The position numbers and the translations under genes are program-made. Positions 6,091 through 11,232 of a stretch of 11,232 nucleotides of DNA are shown here, piece by piece (positions within the stretch are counted from its first letter, which is position 1; each line of letters starts with the position of its first letter). The notes below the pieces were generated by a model. That model saw only the letters and a program-made list of their open reading frames with translations. It made no database searches and was not told the origin of the DNA. The stretch comes from CAZVLQ01 sp964628185 (GTDB lineage: Bacteria > Pseudomonadota > Zetaproteobacteria > Mariprofundales > Mariprofundaceae): the NCBI GenBank assembly GCA_964628185.1, contig CAZVLQ010000040.1, forward strand, positions 1 through 11,232, in the 5' to 3' direction.

Positions 6091-7797
6091 GTGAAGCAGC
6101 AACTGGAAGCATCCCTGCAACTGGCCGTAGAGGCCCTGTTGAGAGAACATGGAGAGGAAAACGGGGTTCGGGTCGTGCTGACCCGGCCCCGGTTTGGGGC
6201 GTACGGTGATTATGCCGCCAATGTGGCCATGCCGCTGGCCGGCCGGCTTGGTATAAAGCCGCATGCGGTGGCGCATCGCCTGCTGGAACTGGTGCAGTGG
6301 CCGCCTGCCGTGGAGAAAACGGAAATCGCCGGTGCCGGCTTTATTAATATTTATCTGCAGCAGGCCTCGGAAGCCGCCATTCTGGAACGTATCGTATCCG
6401 AAGGCACTGCCTACGGGCGGATTCCGGCCGATGAAACGGCCCCGCGTGCCTGCGTGGAATTTGTCTCCGCCAATCCCACCGGTCCGATGCACGTCGGCCA
6501 TGGCCGTGGCGCGGTGGTGGGCGATGCGCTGGCCGGCGTCATGGCGGCGCGCGGTGTGCATGTGCACCGGGAGTATTATATCAATGATGCCGGCAGCCAG
6601 ATCGGCGTGCTGGCCGAATCCGTCTGGCTGCGCATGCGCGAGTTGCAGGGTGAATCCGTGACGCTTCCGGAAGACGCCTATCCCGGCGCCTATGTCGTGG
6701 ATGTGGCCCGCGCCATCCTGACAACGCATCCGTTTACGGAACTGAAAAGCATGGCGCCTGCGGCCCGGCGGCAACTGATTGGTACGGAGGCCGTTGACAT
6801 CGTCATGGGCATGATTCGTGATGACCTGGCGGCACTGGGTATCCGTTTCAACCTGTATTTTTCGGAGCGCTCCCTGCATGCCTCCGGACGGGTGAAAAAG
6901 CTGATTGAAAAGCTCAAGGTCGACGGGCTGGTTTATCAGGGCGTGCTGCCGCCGCCCAAAGGCAGGCAGGTTGAACATTACCGGCCCGTGGAACAATGGC
7001 TGTTTCGCACCACCGGCTATGGCGATGATGTGGACCGGCCGCTGGCCAAGCAGGATGGGTCGCCGACCTATTTTGCCGCCGATATCGCCTATCATATGGA
7101 CAAGCGTGAAAGGGGATTCGATCGCCTGGTGGATGTATGGGGGGCGGATCATGGCGGTTACGTGACCCGGATGCAGGCGGCCATACAGGCATTAACCGGC
7201 AAAAAGCACCAGCCGGAAGTGGTGCTGGTGCAGATGGTCAATCTGACGCGTGAGGGCAGGCCCGTGCGTATGTCCAAGCGTTCCGGCGCCTTTGTTACGC
7301 TGCGCGAGGTTGTGGACGAAGTGGGAAAGGATGCGGTGCGCTTCAATTTTCTCACCCGGCGGGCCGAAAGCCAGCTTGATTTTGATCTTGAAGCGGCAAA
7401 AAAACAGAGCGATGAAAATCCGGTGTATTATGTGCAGTACGCCCATGCCAGGGTGTGTGCGGTGCTGCGCAAGGCGGCTGATGCGGGGATTGCGCTTGCC
7501 GATCCGGCGCACGTGGATATCCGTCTCCTTAACGCGGCTGCGGGAGCGGCGCTTGTCAGGCAGTTGCTGAATTATCCGGAGGTGCTGGAGATGGCGGCCA
7601 TCCGTCTGGAGCCGTATCGTGTTGCGGTTTACCTGATGCAGCTGGCGGCGGGCCTGCATGCCTATTATCACAGGCATCGCGTGATCGGTGAGGATCCGGC
7701 GCTGACCCAGGCAAGATTGCTGCTGATGCGTGCCGTGAAGCAGGTACTGGCCAACGGGCTTGTGCTGCTGGGCGTGGATGCGCCGGAACATATGTGA
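6091..7797 (+). CDS. argS: Arginyl-tRNA synthetase
   Basis: This class I cytoplasmic aminoacyl-tRNA synthetase charges tRNA-Arg with arginine using ATP. The 568-residue length is close to the usual ~560-590. The N-terminal tRNA-contact (Arg N) domain covers about 1-90 and ends in the family phrase Glu-Ile-Ala-Gly-Ala-Gly-Phe-Ile-Asn-Ile (78-87). The catalytic domain has Ser-Ala-Asn-Pro-Thr-Gly-Pro-Met (126-133), followed by the HIGH-type motif His-Val-Gly-His (134-137). Arg-Met-Ser-Lys-Arg (393-397) is the KMSK-type loop, present here in recognisable form. The DALR anticodon-binding domain begins near Val-Tyr-Tyr-Val-Gln-Tyr-Ala-His-Ala-Arg (445-454) and runs to the end. The start is GTG 6091, with a strong GGAGG at 6082-6086. 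A SPOR-domain gene follows 269 bp downstream, a linkage familiar from proteobacteria. Confidence 0.97.
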   Translation: MKQQLEASLQLAVEALLREHGEENGVRVVLTRPRFGAYGDYAANVAMPLAGRLGIKPHAVAHRLLELVQWPPAVEKTEIAGAGFINIYLQQASEAAILERIVSEGTAYGRIPADETAPRACVEFVSANPTGPMHVGHGRGAVVGDALAGVMAARGVHVHREYYINDAGSQIGVLAESVWLRMRELQGESVTLPEDAYPGAYVVDVARAILTTHPFTELKSMAPAARRQLIGTEAVDIVMGMIRDDLAALGIRFNLYFSERSLHASGRVKKLIEKLKVDGLVYQGVLPPPKGRQVEHYRPVEQWLFRTTGYGDDVDRPLAKQDGSPTYFAADIAYHMDKRERGFDRLVDVWGADHGGYVTRMQAAIQALTGKKHQPEVVLVQMVNLTREGRPVRMSKRSGAFVTLREVVDEVGKDAVRFNFLTRRAESQLDFDLEAAKKQSDENPVYYVQYAHARVCAVLRKAADAGIALADPAHVDIRLLNAAAGAALVRQLLNYPEVLEMAAIRLEPYRVAVYLMQLAAGLHAYYHRHRVIGEDPALTQARLLLMRAVKQVLANGLVLLGVDAPEHM

Positions 7798-8066
7798 ATG
7801 TGCGAAAAAAAGCTTGCAATCGGGGTTGCGGTATGGCGACAATACCGGAACGAGAGGAATGCCGCGAGTTGAGGGTGCATGTGTGGCAAGTGGTGCGCCC
7901 GTTGTTTCGGACCGGTTCTTTCGCAGGGAGCGAGACATGGCTGTAATTGCATATCAGGATCGGCTGACCGCATGATGGCATTATGGGCGGAGTCAACGCC
8001 GGGCTTGCCGGTATGTATCTTTCGTCCTGATGCAGGTTTTCTTCCACCCTTCAGGAGGAGCAGAGG
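7798..8066 (+). other. 269-bp argS-SPOR intergenic leader with small open frames
   Basis: No recognised gene lies here. A short hairpin, CGGTAT (7829-7834) with ATACCG (7842-7847), lies shortly after argS but has no T run, so it is a weak terminator candidate. Two tiny + strand frames are chained by overlaps. One of 12 codons starts at ATG 7937, with a GGGAG upstream at 7926-7930, and stops at 7973-7975. A 32-codon frame starts at ATG 7972 inside that stop and ends at TGA 8068-8070, sharing GTGA with the SPOR start. Neither peptide resembles anything known. CCTGA (8027-8031) can pair with TCAGG (8051-8055), next to the SPOR ribosome-binding site. All of this may be chance. Confidence 0.35.
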
Positions 8067-8774
8067 GTGAAAATCGCCGCAAAGGATTTTGCCGAGGTGC
8101 AGGCCCCGCAGGCGATGCATCAGGAAGCGGGGCGGGCACAGATCGTGGCGGTTGTCGGTGGAATGCTGATTATCGTGGCAGCCGGTTTTGCCGGTGGTTT
8201 TCTGCTGGGTCAGGAACATGGCCGTCAGAAGGCGAGTCAGGCGGAGAAACAGCGTTTGCTGGAACAGATCGGCAAGCAGAAGCAGGAACTCGAGAGCCTT
8301 AAAAAGGCGGCCAGACAGCAGCCGTCCGGACAGAAGAGCGCTTCCGCGCAAGTCGGCGATCTTACCTTCTATAATACCCTGCCCAGGCAGTCTGTTACGC
8401 CGGCGCCGCTGAATGAGCGGACCCCAAAGGCCGTTTCCCCGCCGCCTGCACCCACGCAGGGCAGTCACCGGGATTCAGTGAAGAGCAACCCTCGGAAACA
8501 GTCGCCTTCAAGCCCGCCCAAGAATTCCACACCCGTGCAAATGTATAAACTGCAACTAGGTTCATATCACCTCAGGGCCAATGCCGAACGCCTCAGGGAG
8601 CGGCTGATACAGGCGGGTTTCCCGGCCAGGGTGCAGGAGATGCAACTGCCCGGACTGGGGCAGTGGTACAGGGTCTATGCCGGTCCGTATCCCGGTCTGA
8701 ATGAGGCCGAGAATTCCAAGGTACAGGTGCAGGCAAAGCTGCATATCACCGGTCTGCTTTTGCGTGTGCGATAG
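8067..8774 (+). CDS. SPOR-domain membrane protein (FtsN-like layout)
   Basis: This 235-residue bitopic inner-membrane protein has a short cytoplasmic N terminus (1-24), one transmembrane helix (about 25-47), a charged Gln/Lys/Glu-rich segment likely to form a coiled coil (about 51-83), and a Pro/Ser/Gln-rich linker (about 85-156). The C-terminal SPOR domain (about 157-235) includes Lys-Leu-Gln-Leu-Gly-Ser-Tyr (161-167) and Trp-Tyr-Arg-Val-Tyr-Ala-Gly-Pro-Tyr (200-208). SPOR domains bind denuded glycan strands of septal peptidoglycan, so a divisome or cell-wall role is expected. Asp-Leu-Thr-Phe-Tyr-Asn-Thr-Leu-Pro (98-106) recalls a motif common in SPOR proteins encoded beside argS. Whether it is a true FtsN is not decided by sequence. 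The start is GTG 8067, with AGGAGGAG at 8053-8060. The hslV and hslU genes that often follow this pair are absent here. Confidence 0.88.
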   Translation: MKIAAKDFAEVQAPQAMHQEAGRAQIVAVVGGMLIIVAAGFAGGFLLGQEHGRQKASQAEKQRLLEQIGKQKQELESLKKAARQQPSGQKSASAQVGDLTFYNTLPRQSVTPAPLNERTPKAVSPPPAPTQGSHRDSVKSNPRKQSPSSPPKNSTPVQMYKLQLGSYHLRANAERLRERLIQAGFPARVQEMQLPGLGQWYRVYAGPYPGLNEAENSKVQVQAKLHITGLLLRVR

Positions 8775-8788
8775 ATCCGGCCTGTTCA

Positions 8789-8852
8789 GAGGACAGGAGA
8801 CAGATGACGGAAAGCATAAAAAAATCAACACAATCTGTCCCCTGTCTCCTGT
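8789..8852. repeat. Inverted repeat after the SPOR gene
   Basis: ACAGGAGACAG (8793-8803) is the exact reverse complement of CTGTCTCCTGT (8842-8852). A second register also works: 8789-8805 pairs with 8833-8849 at 14 of 17 positions, because the right arm contains two staggered copies of a CTGTCYCC unit (8835-8842 and 8842-8849). The 38-base spacer is A-rich, with seven consecutive A at 8818-8824. It starts 14 bp after the SPOR stop codon. No T run follows, so it is a poor intrinsic terminator on the + strand. A degenerate mobile or palindromic repeat, or a structured 3' UTR, is possible. Confidence 0.55.
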
Positions 8853-8957
8853 GTTTCGCTTTCTGAAAGGTCCGCACACCCAGCCTGCAAAGCCTGCTCA
8901 ATCCTGAATTCAGAATCCCTCTTCCAATATGCGGGAGTTGCTGATCCGCGCAGGGCG

Positions 8958-9914
8958 TTGGCATGTCAGTGGGTTGGGCAGGTGCTGGGGGATAGCTGCA
9001 AGCTCCAGCCACTGGCCGGTGACGCTTCGTTTCGCCGTTATTTCAGGGTATTCCATGAAAATGCAAGCTTTGTGCTCATGGATGCGCCGCCCGCGCATGA
9101 GGATGTGCGTCCTTTTCTTCAGGTGCGCGAATGGCTGCAGAAAGCGGGTGTGCGGGTGCCGCATCTGATGGCGGCTGACACGTCTCGCGGTTTGCTGCTG
9201 CTGGAGGATTTTGGCGATCTTACCTGGGCCGAGCATGTGCGCCGTCACCCGGACCCGGCGCCGCTGCTGCGGGATGCATTCAATCAGCTGGCCAGGCTGC
9301 AATCGCATGTGCCGGTCTTTACCCTTTCCCTCTTTGATGAAGTCCGCATGCGCCGTGAATGTGCGCTTTATCCGGACTGGTACCTGCCCCATGTGGCGGG
9401 ATACGAGCCTTCCCCGCCTGAACACAGGGCGTTTCATGCGGCGCTGGCGTCCGTGCTGAAAAGGCTGGCCGCGCTTCCGCGAGCGCCCGTGCATCTGGAC
9501 TACCACAGCCGCAATCTGATGCTGCCGGATGGCAAATTGCCTCTGGGCGTCATTGATTTTCAGGATGCCGTTCTGGGACCGGTCACCTACGATCCGGCTT
9601 CACTGCTGTATGACTGTTATCAGGACTACCCCGAATCACTGCGCCGGGAGTGGAGCCGTCGCTTTTTCAAATCCCTGCCGATTGCCCGGCGGCGCTCATT
9701 TTCCGGCTTTGATGACTGGCATCATCTGTTGCGGCTGACGGCGATGCAGCGTCACATCAAGGCGATCGGAATTTTCACACGCCTGGCTGTTCGTGACGGC
9801 AAGAAGCAGTTTCTGGATGAAATCCCACTGACGTTCAGGCACCTGCATGAGGAACTGGGCGTGCTGGGGATGGAACGGGAACAGCATCCACTGCTGTACA
9901 TGGCGCCTTCCTGA
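8958..9914 (+). CDS. amgK: N-acetylmuramate/N-acetylglucosamine kinase (AmgK-like)
   Basis: This 318-residue cytoplasmic sugar kinase has the aminoglycoside-phosphotransferase fold. AmgK phosphorylates the anomeric position of MurNAc/GlcNAc in the cell-wall recycling route that bypasses de novo UDP-MurNAc synthesis. Family phrases are Gly-Asp-Ala-Ser-Phe-Arg-Arg-Tyr-Phe-Arg (21-30), Met-Asp-Ala-Pro-Pro (41-45) and Leu-Leu-Leu-Glu-Asp-Phe-Gly (80-86). The catalytic loop reads His-Leu-Asp-Tyr-His-Ser-Arg-Asn (179-186, catalytic Asp181 and Asn186), and the metal-binding motif reads Asp-Phe-Gln-Asp-Ala (200-204). The start is doubtful. TTG 8958 is the only usual start codon after the in-frame TAA at 8817, and it lacks a well-spaced ribosome-binding site; similarity appears to continue a few codons upstream, so a rarer start codon or a sequence error is possible. 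The stop overlaps the def ATG by one base. The usual partner murU is not in the window. A general APH-family kinase is the alternative. Confidence 0.85.
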   Translation: MACQWVGQVLGDSCKLQPLAGDASFRRYFRVFHENASFVLMDAPPAHEDVRPFLQVREWLQKAGVRVPHLMAADTSRGLLLLEDFGDLTWAEHVRRHPDPAPLLRDAFNQLARLQSHVPVFTLSLFDEVRMRRECALYPDWYLPHVAGYEPSPPEHRAFHAALASVLKRLAALPRAPVHLDYHSRNLMLPDGKLPLGVIDFQDAVLGPVTYDPASLLYDCYQDYPESLRREWSRRFFKSLPIARRRSFSGFDDWHHLLRLTAMQRHIKAIGIFTRLAVRDGKKQFLDEIPLTFRHLHEELGVLGMEREQHPLLYMAPS

Positions 9915-10426
9915 TGACGGTAAAAGCGGTATTGAAAATGGGCGATACACGTCTGCTGGGCCGGGCGACTCCCGTCGAGTCGTTCGGTACGAAGAAACTC
10001 CACGGGCTGATCGAGGATATGCGGGATACGGTGGCGGCATTGAAAGGCGCGGGGCTGGCGGCGCCGCAGATCGGCGTATCCCTGCGTGTCCTGATGTTCG
10101 GAGTGCATAATAATCCACGCTACCCGGATGCGGAGGATGTGCCGGACACGGTGTTGATCAATCCGAGACTTCAGGTGCTCGATGATATGATGGAATATGA
10201 ATGGGAAGGGTGCCTGAGCCTGCCCGGTCTGCGTGGTTGTGTTCCACGCTACAGGCGCATCCGTTATGCCGGGTTTGATGAAGATGGCAAGCCTGTGGAG
10301 CGAGAGGCGACGGGATTTCACGCCCGTGTGGTTCAGCACGAGTGCGATCACCTGGACGGCATTCTTTACCCCGAGCGCATGCATGACATGCGCCGATTCG
10401 GTTTCGAGGATGCGCTGGAATTGTAA
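9914..10426 (+). CDS. def: Peptide deformylase
   Basis: This 170-residue cytoplasmic metalloenzyme removes the formyl group from the N-terminal methionine of new proteins. All three signature motifs are intact: Gly-Ala-Gly-Leu-Ala-Ala-Pro-Gln-Ile-Gly (45-54), Glu-Gly-Cys-Leu-Ser-Leu-Pro-Gly (98-105) with metal ligand Cys100, and Gln-His-Glu-Cys-Asp-His-Leu-Asp-Gly (141-149) with ligands His142 and His146 and catalytic Glu143. It starts at ATG 9914, sharing one base with the amgK TGA, and has no clear ribosome-binding site, so it is probably translated by coupling. It is not next to fmt, its usual partner in many genomes. It could be the only deformylase or a second copy; the window cannot tell. 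Confidence 0.96.
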   Translation: MTVKAVLKMGDTRLLGRATPVESFGTKKLHGLIEDMRDTVAALKGAGLAAPQIGVSLRVLMFGVHNNPRYPDAEDVPDTVLINPRLQVLDDMMEYEWEGCLSLPGLRGCVPRYRRIRYAGFDEDGKPVEREATGFHARVVQHECDHLDGILYPERMHDMRRFGFEDALEL

Positions 10427-10455
10427 CGGATAAGGCAGGACAGGATTCGACCCGC

Positions 10456-10495
10456 GGCCCCGATTATGTCAGGCTTTGTGCCTACTTTCGGGGCC
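10456..10495 (+). other. Stem-loop between def and the slyD-like gene
   Basis: GGCCCCGA (10456-10463) pairs perfectly with TCGGGGCC (10488-10495). Inside the loop AGGC (10471-10474) pairs with GCCT (10480-10483) around five bases. The right arm is also part of a perfect 12-bp palindrome, GGGCCATGGCCC (10491-10502), so two structures compete. There is no T run, and the stem ends 24 bases before the slyD-like ATG. It could be a leader structure, a processing site or a weak terminator. Confidence 0.45.
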
Positions 10496-10519
10496 ATGGC
10501 CCTTTACACTGAGGTTTTT

Positions 10520-11002
10520 ATGCAAATTAGCGAACGCAAGGTAGTTACGATTGATTACACCCTGACCAATAATGACGGTGAGGTGATTGATACCTCAAAA
10601 GGTCATGAGCCATTGTCTTATCTGCATGGTGTGGGAAACATGATTCCGGGGCTTGAGAATGCGCTTGACGGCAAATCCACGGGTGATTCGCTGTCGGTCA
10701 GCGTGGCGCCGAAAGACGCTTATGGCGAGCGTGACGAGGAACTGATCCAGGTGGCGCCCCGGCATATGTTCGGTGATGTTGAAGAGCTTGCGCCCGGCAT
10801 GCAATTCCAGGCCCACACCGACGAAGGCATTGAAGCGGTGACAGTCGTTGCCGTCAACGGCGATAAAATCACGGTAGACGGCAATCACCCGCTGGCCGGC
10901 ACGGTGCTGAATTTTGACGTGAAAATCGTCGACGTGCGCGAGGCCTCCGGGGAAGAGCTGGAGCATGGTCACGTACACGGCCCCGGAGCGCATCAGCACT
11001 AG
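10520..11002 (+). CDS. slyD: SlyD-like FKBP-type peptidyl-prolyl isomerase
   Basis: This 160-residue cytoplasmic prolyl isomerase/chaperone is a two-domain SlyD-type FKBP. FKBP halves flank an inserted chaperone (IF) domain at about 72-122. Conserved phrases are Gly-Asn-Met-Ile-Pro-Gly-Leu-Glu-Asn-Ala-Leu (39-49), Asp-Ala-Tyr-Gly-Glu-Arg (66-71) and Asn-His-Pro-Leu-Ala-Gly (122-127). The tail (149-160) carries five His residues, a short version of the metal-binding tail that SlyD uses for nickel handling in hydrogenase maturation; there are no Cys in it. The frame is open back to ATG 10466, but ATG 10520 is preferred: GAGG lies at 10511-10514, five bases upstream, it gives the usual SlyD N terminus, and the longer form would translate through the upstream stem-loop. 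The REP-like repeat begins at the stop codon. Confidence 0.93.
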   Translation: MQISERKVVTIDYTLTNNDGEVIDTSKGHEPLSYLHGVGNMIPGLENALDGKSTGDSLSVSVAPKDAYGERDEELIQVAPRHMFGDVEELAPGMQFQAHTDEGIEAVTVVAVNGDKITVDGNHPLAGTVLNFDVKIVDVREASGEELEHGHVHGPGAHQH

Positions 11003-11003
11003 G

Positions 11004-11031
11004 AGCCTGTCGGACTTAGGGGGAGCTTTGG
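11004..11031 (+). repeat. REP-like repeat, right copy
   Basis: This is the second copy of the repeat at 4-31 (22 of 28 identical, same orientation, exactly 11,000 bp apart). It begins two bases after the TAG of the slyD-like gene, so the repeat unit reaches or includes that stop codon. It is followed by GGGGTCAGGTC (11030-11040) and lies 42 bp beyond the 3' end of the - strand transposase. This is the kind of position where REP sequences accompany their transposase. Confidence 0.55.
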
Positions 11032-11072
11032 GGTCAGGTCTCACAATCCAACATTCAGGCTGTTTCTCCTTT

Positions 11073-11232
11073 TTACTCAAGGCTGATAAACTTTTTCACG
11101 GCGCGGCTGACTGTCATGTAATGGACGCCAAAAAAGTCGCCAATCTCCTTCATGGTAAAAGCTCCGGATAAATATGCCGCCGCCATGGATCTGTCCCGGT
11201 CAGGATATTCCTCTCTGAACTGTTGCAGGCTC
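11073..11232 (-). CDS. REP-associated tyrosine transposase-like protein, C-terminal part (cut by window edge)
   Basis: The final 52 codons of a - strand gene run from the window edge to a TAA at 11073-11075. In - strand order the peptide contains Tyr-Pro-Asp-Arg-Asp-Arg, then Met-Ala-Ala-Ala-Tyr-Leu-Ser-Gly-Ala-Phe, then Met-Lys-Glu-Ile-Gly-Asp-Phe-Phe-Gly-Val-His-Tyr, Thr-Val-Ser-Arg-Ala-Val, and ends Ser-Leu-Glu. This is a helix-turn-helix of the kind found at the C terminus of REP-associated (Y1/HUH, IS200-like) transposases. The catalytic His-hydrophobic-His motif and Tyr would lie outside the window, so activity cannot be judged. It points toward the slyD-like gene and has a REP-like repeat just beyond its 3' end. 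A different DNA-binding protein with a similar helix-turn-helix is the alternative. Confidence 0.65.
   Translation of the reverse strand, partial: SLQQFREEYPDRDRSMAAAYLSGAFTMKEIGDFFGVHYMTVSRAVKKFISLE

Noticed and set aside
5186..7152. Long - strand open frames opposite mutM and argS (5186-6112 and 6046-7152)
   Set aside because: They are antisense shadows of strongly supported genes, caused by GC-rich third codon positions. Their composition is not protein-like.
8904..8913. Perfect 10-bp palindrome CTGAATTCAG upstream of amgK
   Set aside because: It is short and isolated; no matching second site or regulator in the window supports an operator.
10466..10519. Upstream start of the slyD-like protein at ATG 10466
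   Set aside because: It has no ribosome-binding site and would translate through a stable stem-loop; ATG 10520 has GAGG at correct spacing and the usual N terminus.
1..11232. CRISPR arrays, toxin-antitoxin or phage-defence genes
   Set aside because: No regularly spaced repeats, and no gene family of those systems, was seen in the window.

Overview
The window looks like chromosomal DNA of a GC-rich Gram-negative bacterium, most likely a gammaproteobacterium or a close proteobacterial relative. The reasons are a LolA-like periplasmic protein and an outer-membrane beta-barrel (two membranes), an argS gene followed by a SPOR-domain gene, an AmgK-type cell-wall sugar kinase, a SlyD-type isomerase, and a REP-associated transposase fragment with REP-like repeats. 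A genus cannot be named from this sequence. Every complete gene reads on the + strand; only the truncated transposase at the right edge is on the - strand.

Left half (89-5177): a compact, apparently co-transcribed envelope locus. It holds a LolA-fold periplasmic protein, two paralogous MacB/LolC-type permeases whose genes overlap, a LolD/MacB-type ATPase that starts on the base after the second permease stops, and, 56 bp later, a signal-peptide-bearing outer-membrane beta-barrel. Together these could form an ABC-powered route from the inner membrane across the periplasm to the outer membrane, probably for a lipid or lipid-linked cargo that the sequence does not identify. mutM (DNA repair) overlaps the barrel stop codon by one base and is followed by a terminator-like hairpin.

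Right half (6091-11002): housekeeping genes. argS (arginyl-tRNA synthetase) is followed by a 269-bp leader and a SPOR-domain membrane protein of the divisome/peptidoglycan-binding type. A 183-bp gap with an inverted repeat follows, then amgK, def (peptide deformylase) and a slyD-like FKBP isomerase. amgK and def share one base. The amgK partner murU is not in the window, nor are the hslVU genes often found next to argS-SPOR.

Edges: two diverged copies of one short GC-rich repeat lie at the ends of the window in the same orientation, 11,000 bp apart (4-31 and 11004-11031). The right copy starts just after the last base of the slyD-like gene and lies just beyond the 3' end of the - strand transposase, which fits a dispersed REP-like family mobilised by that transposase. 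No rRNA, tRNA, CRISPR array or complete insertion sequence was seen.
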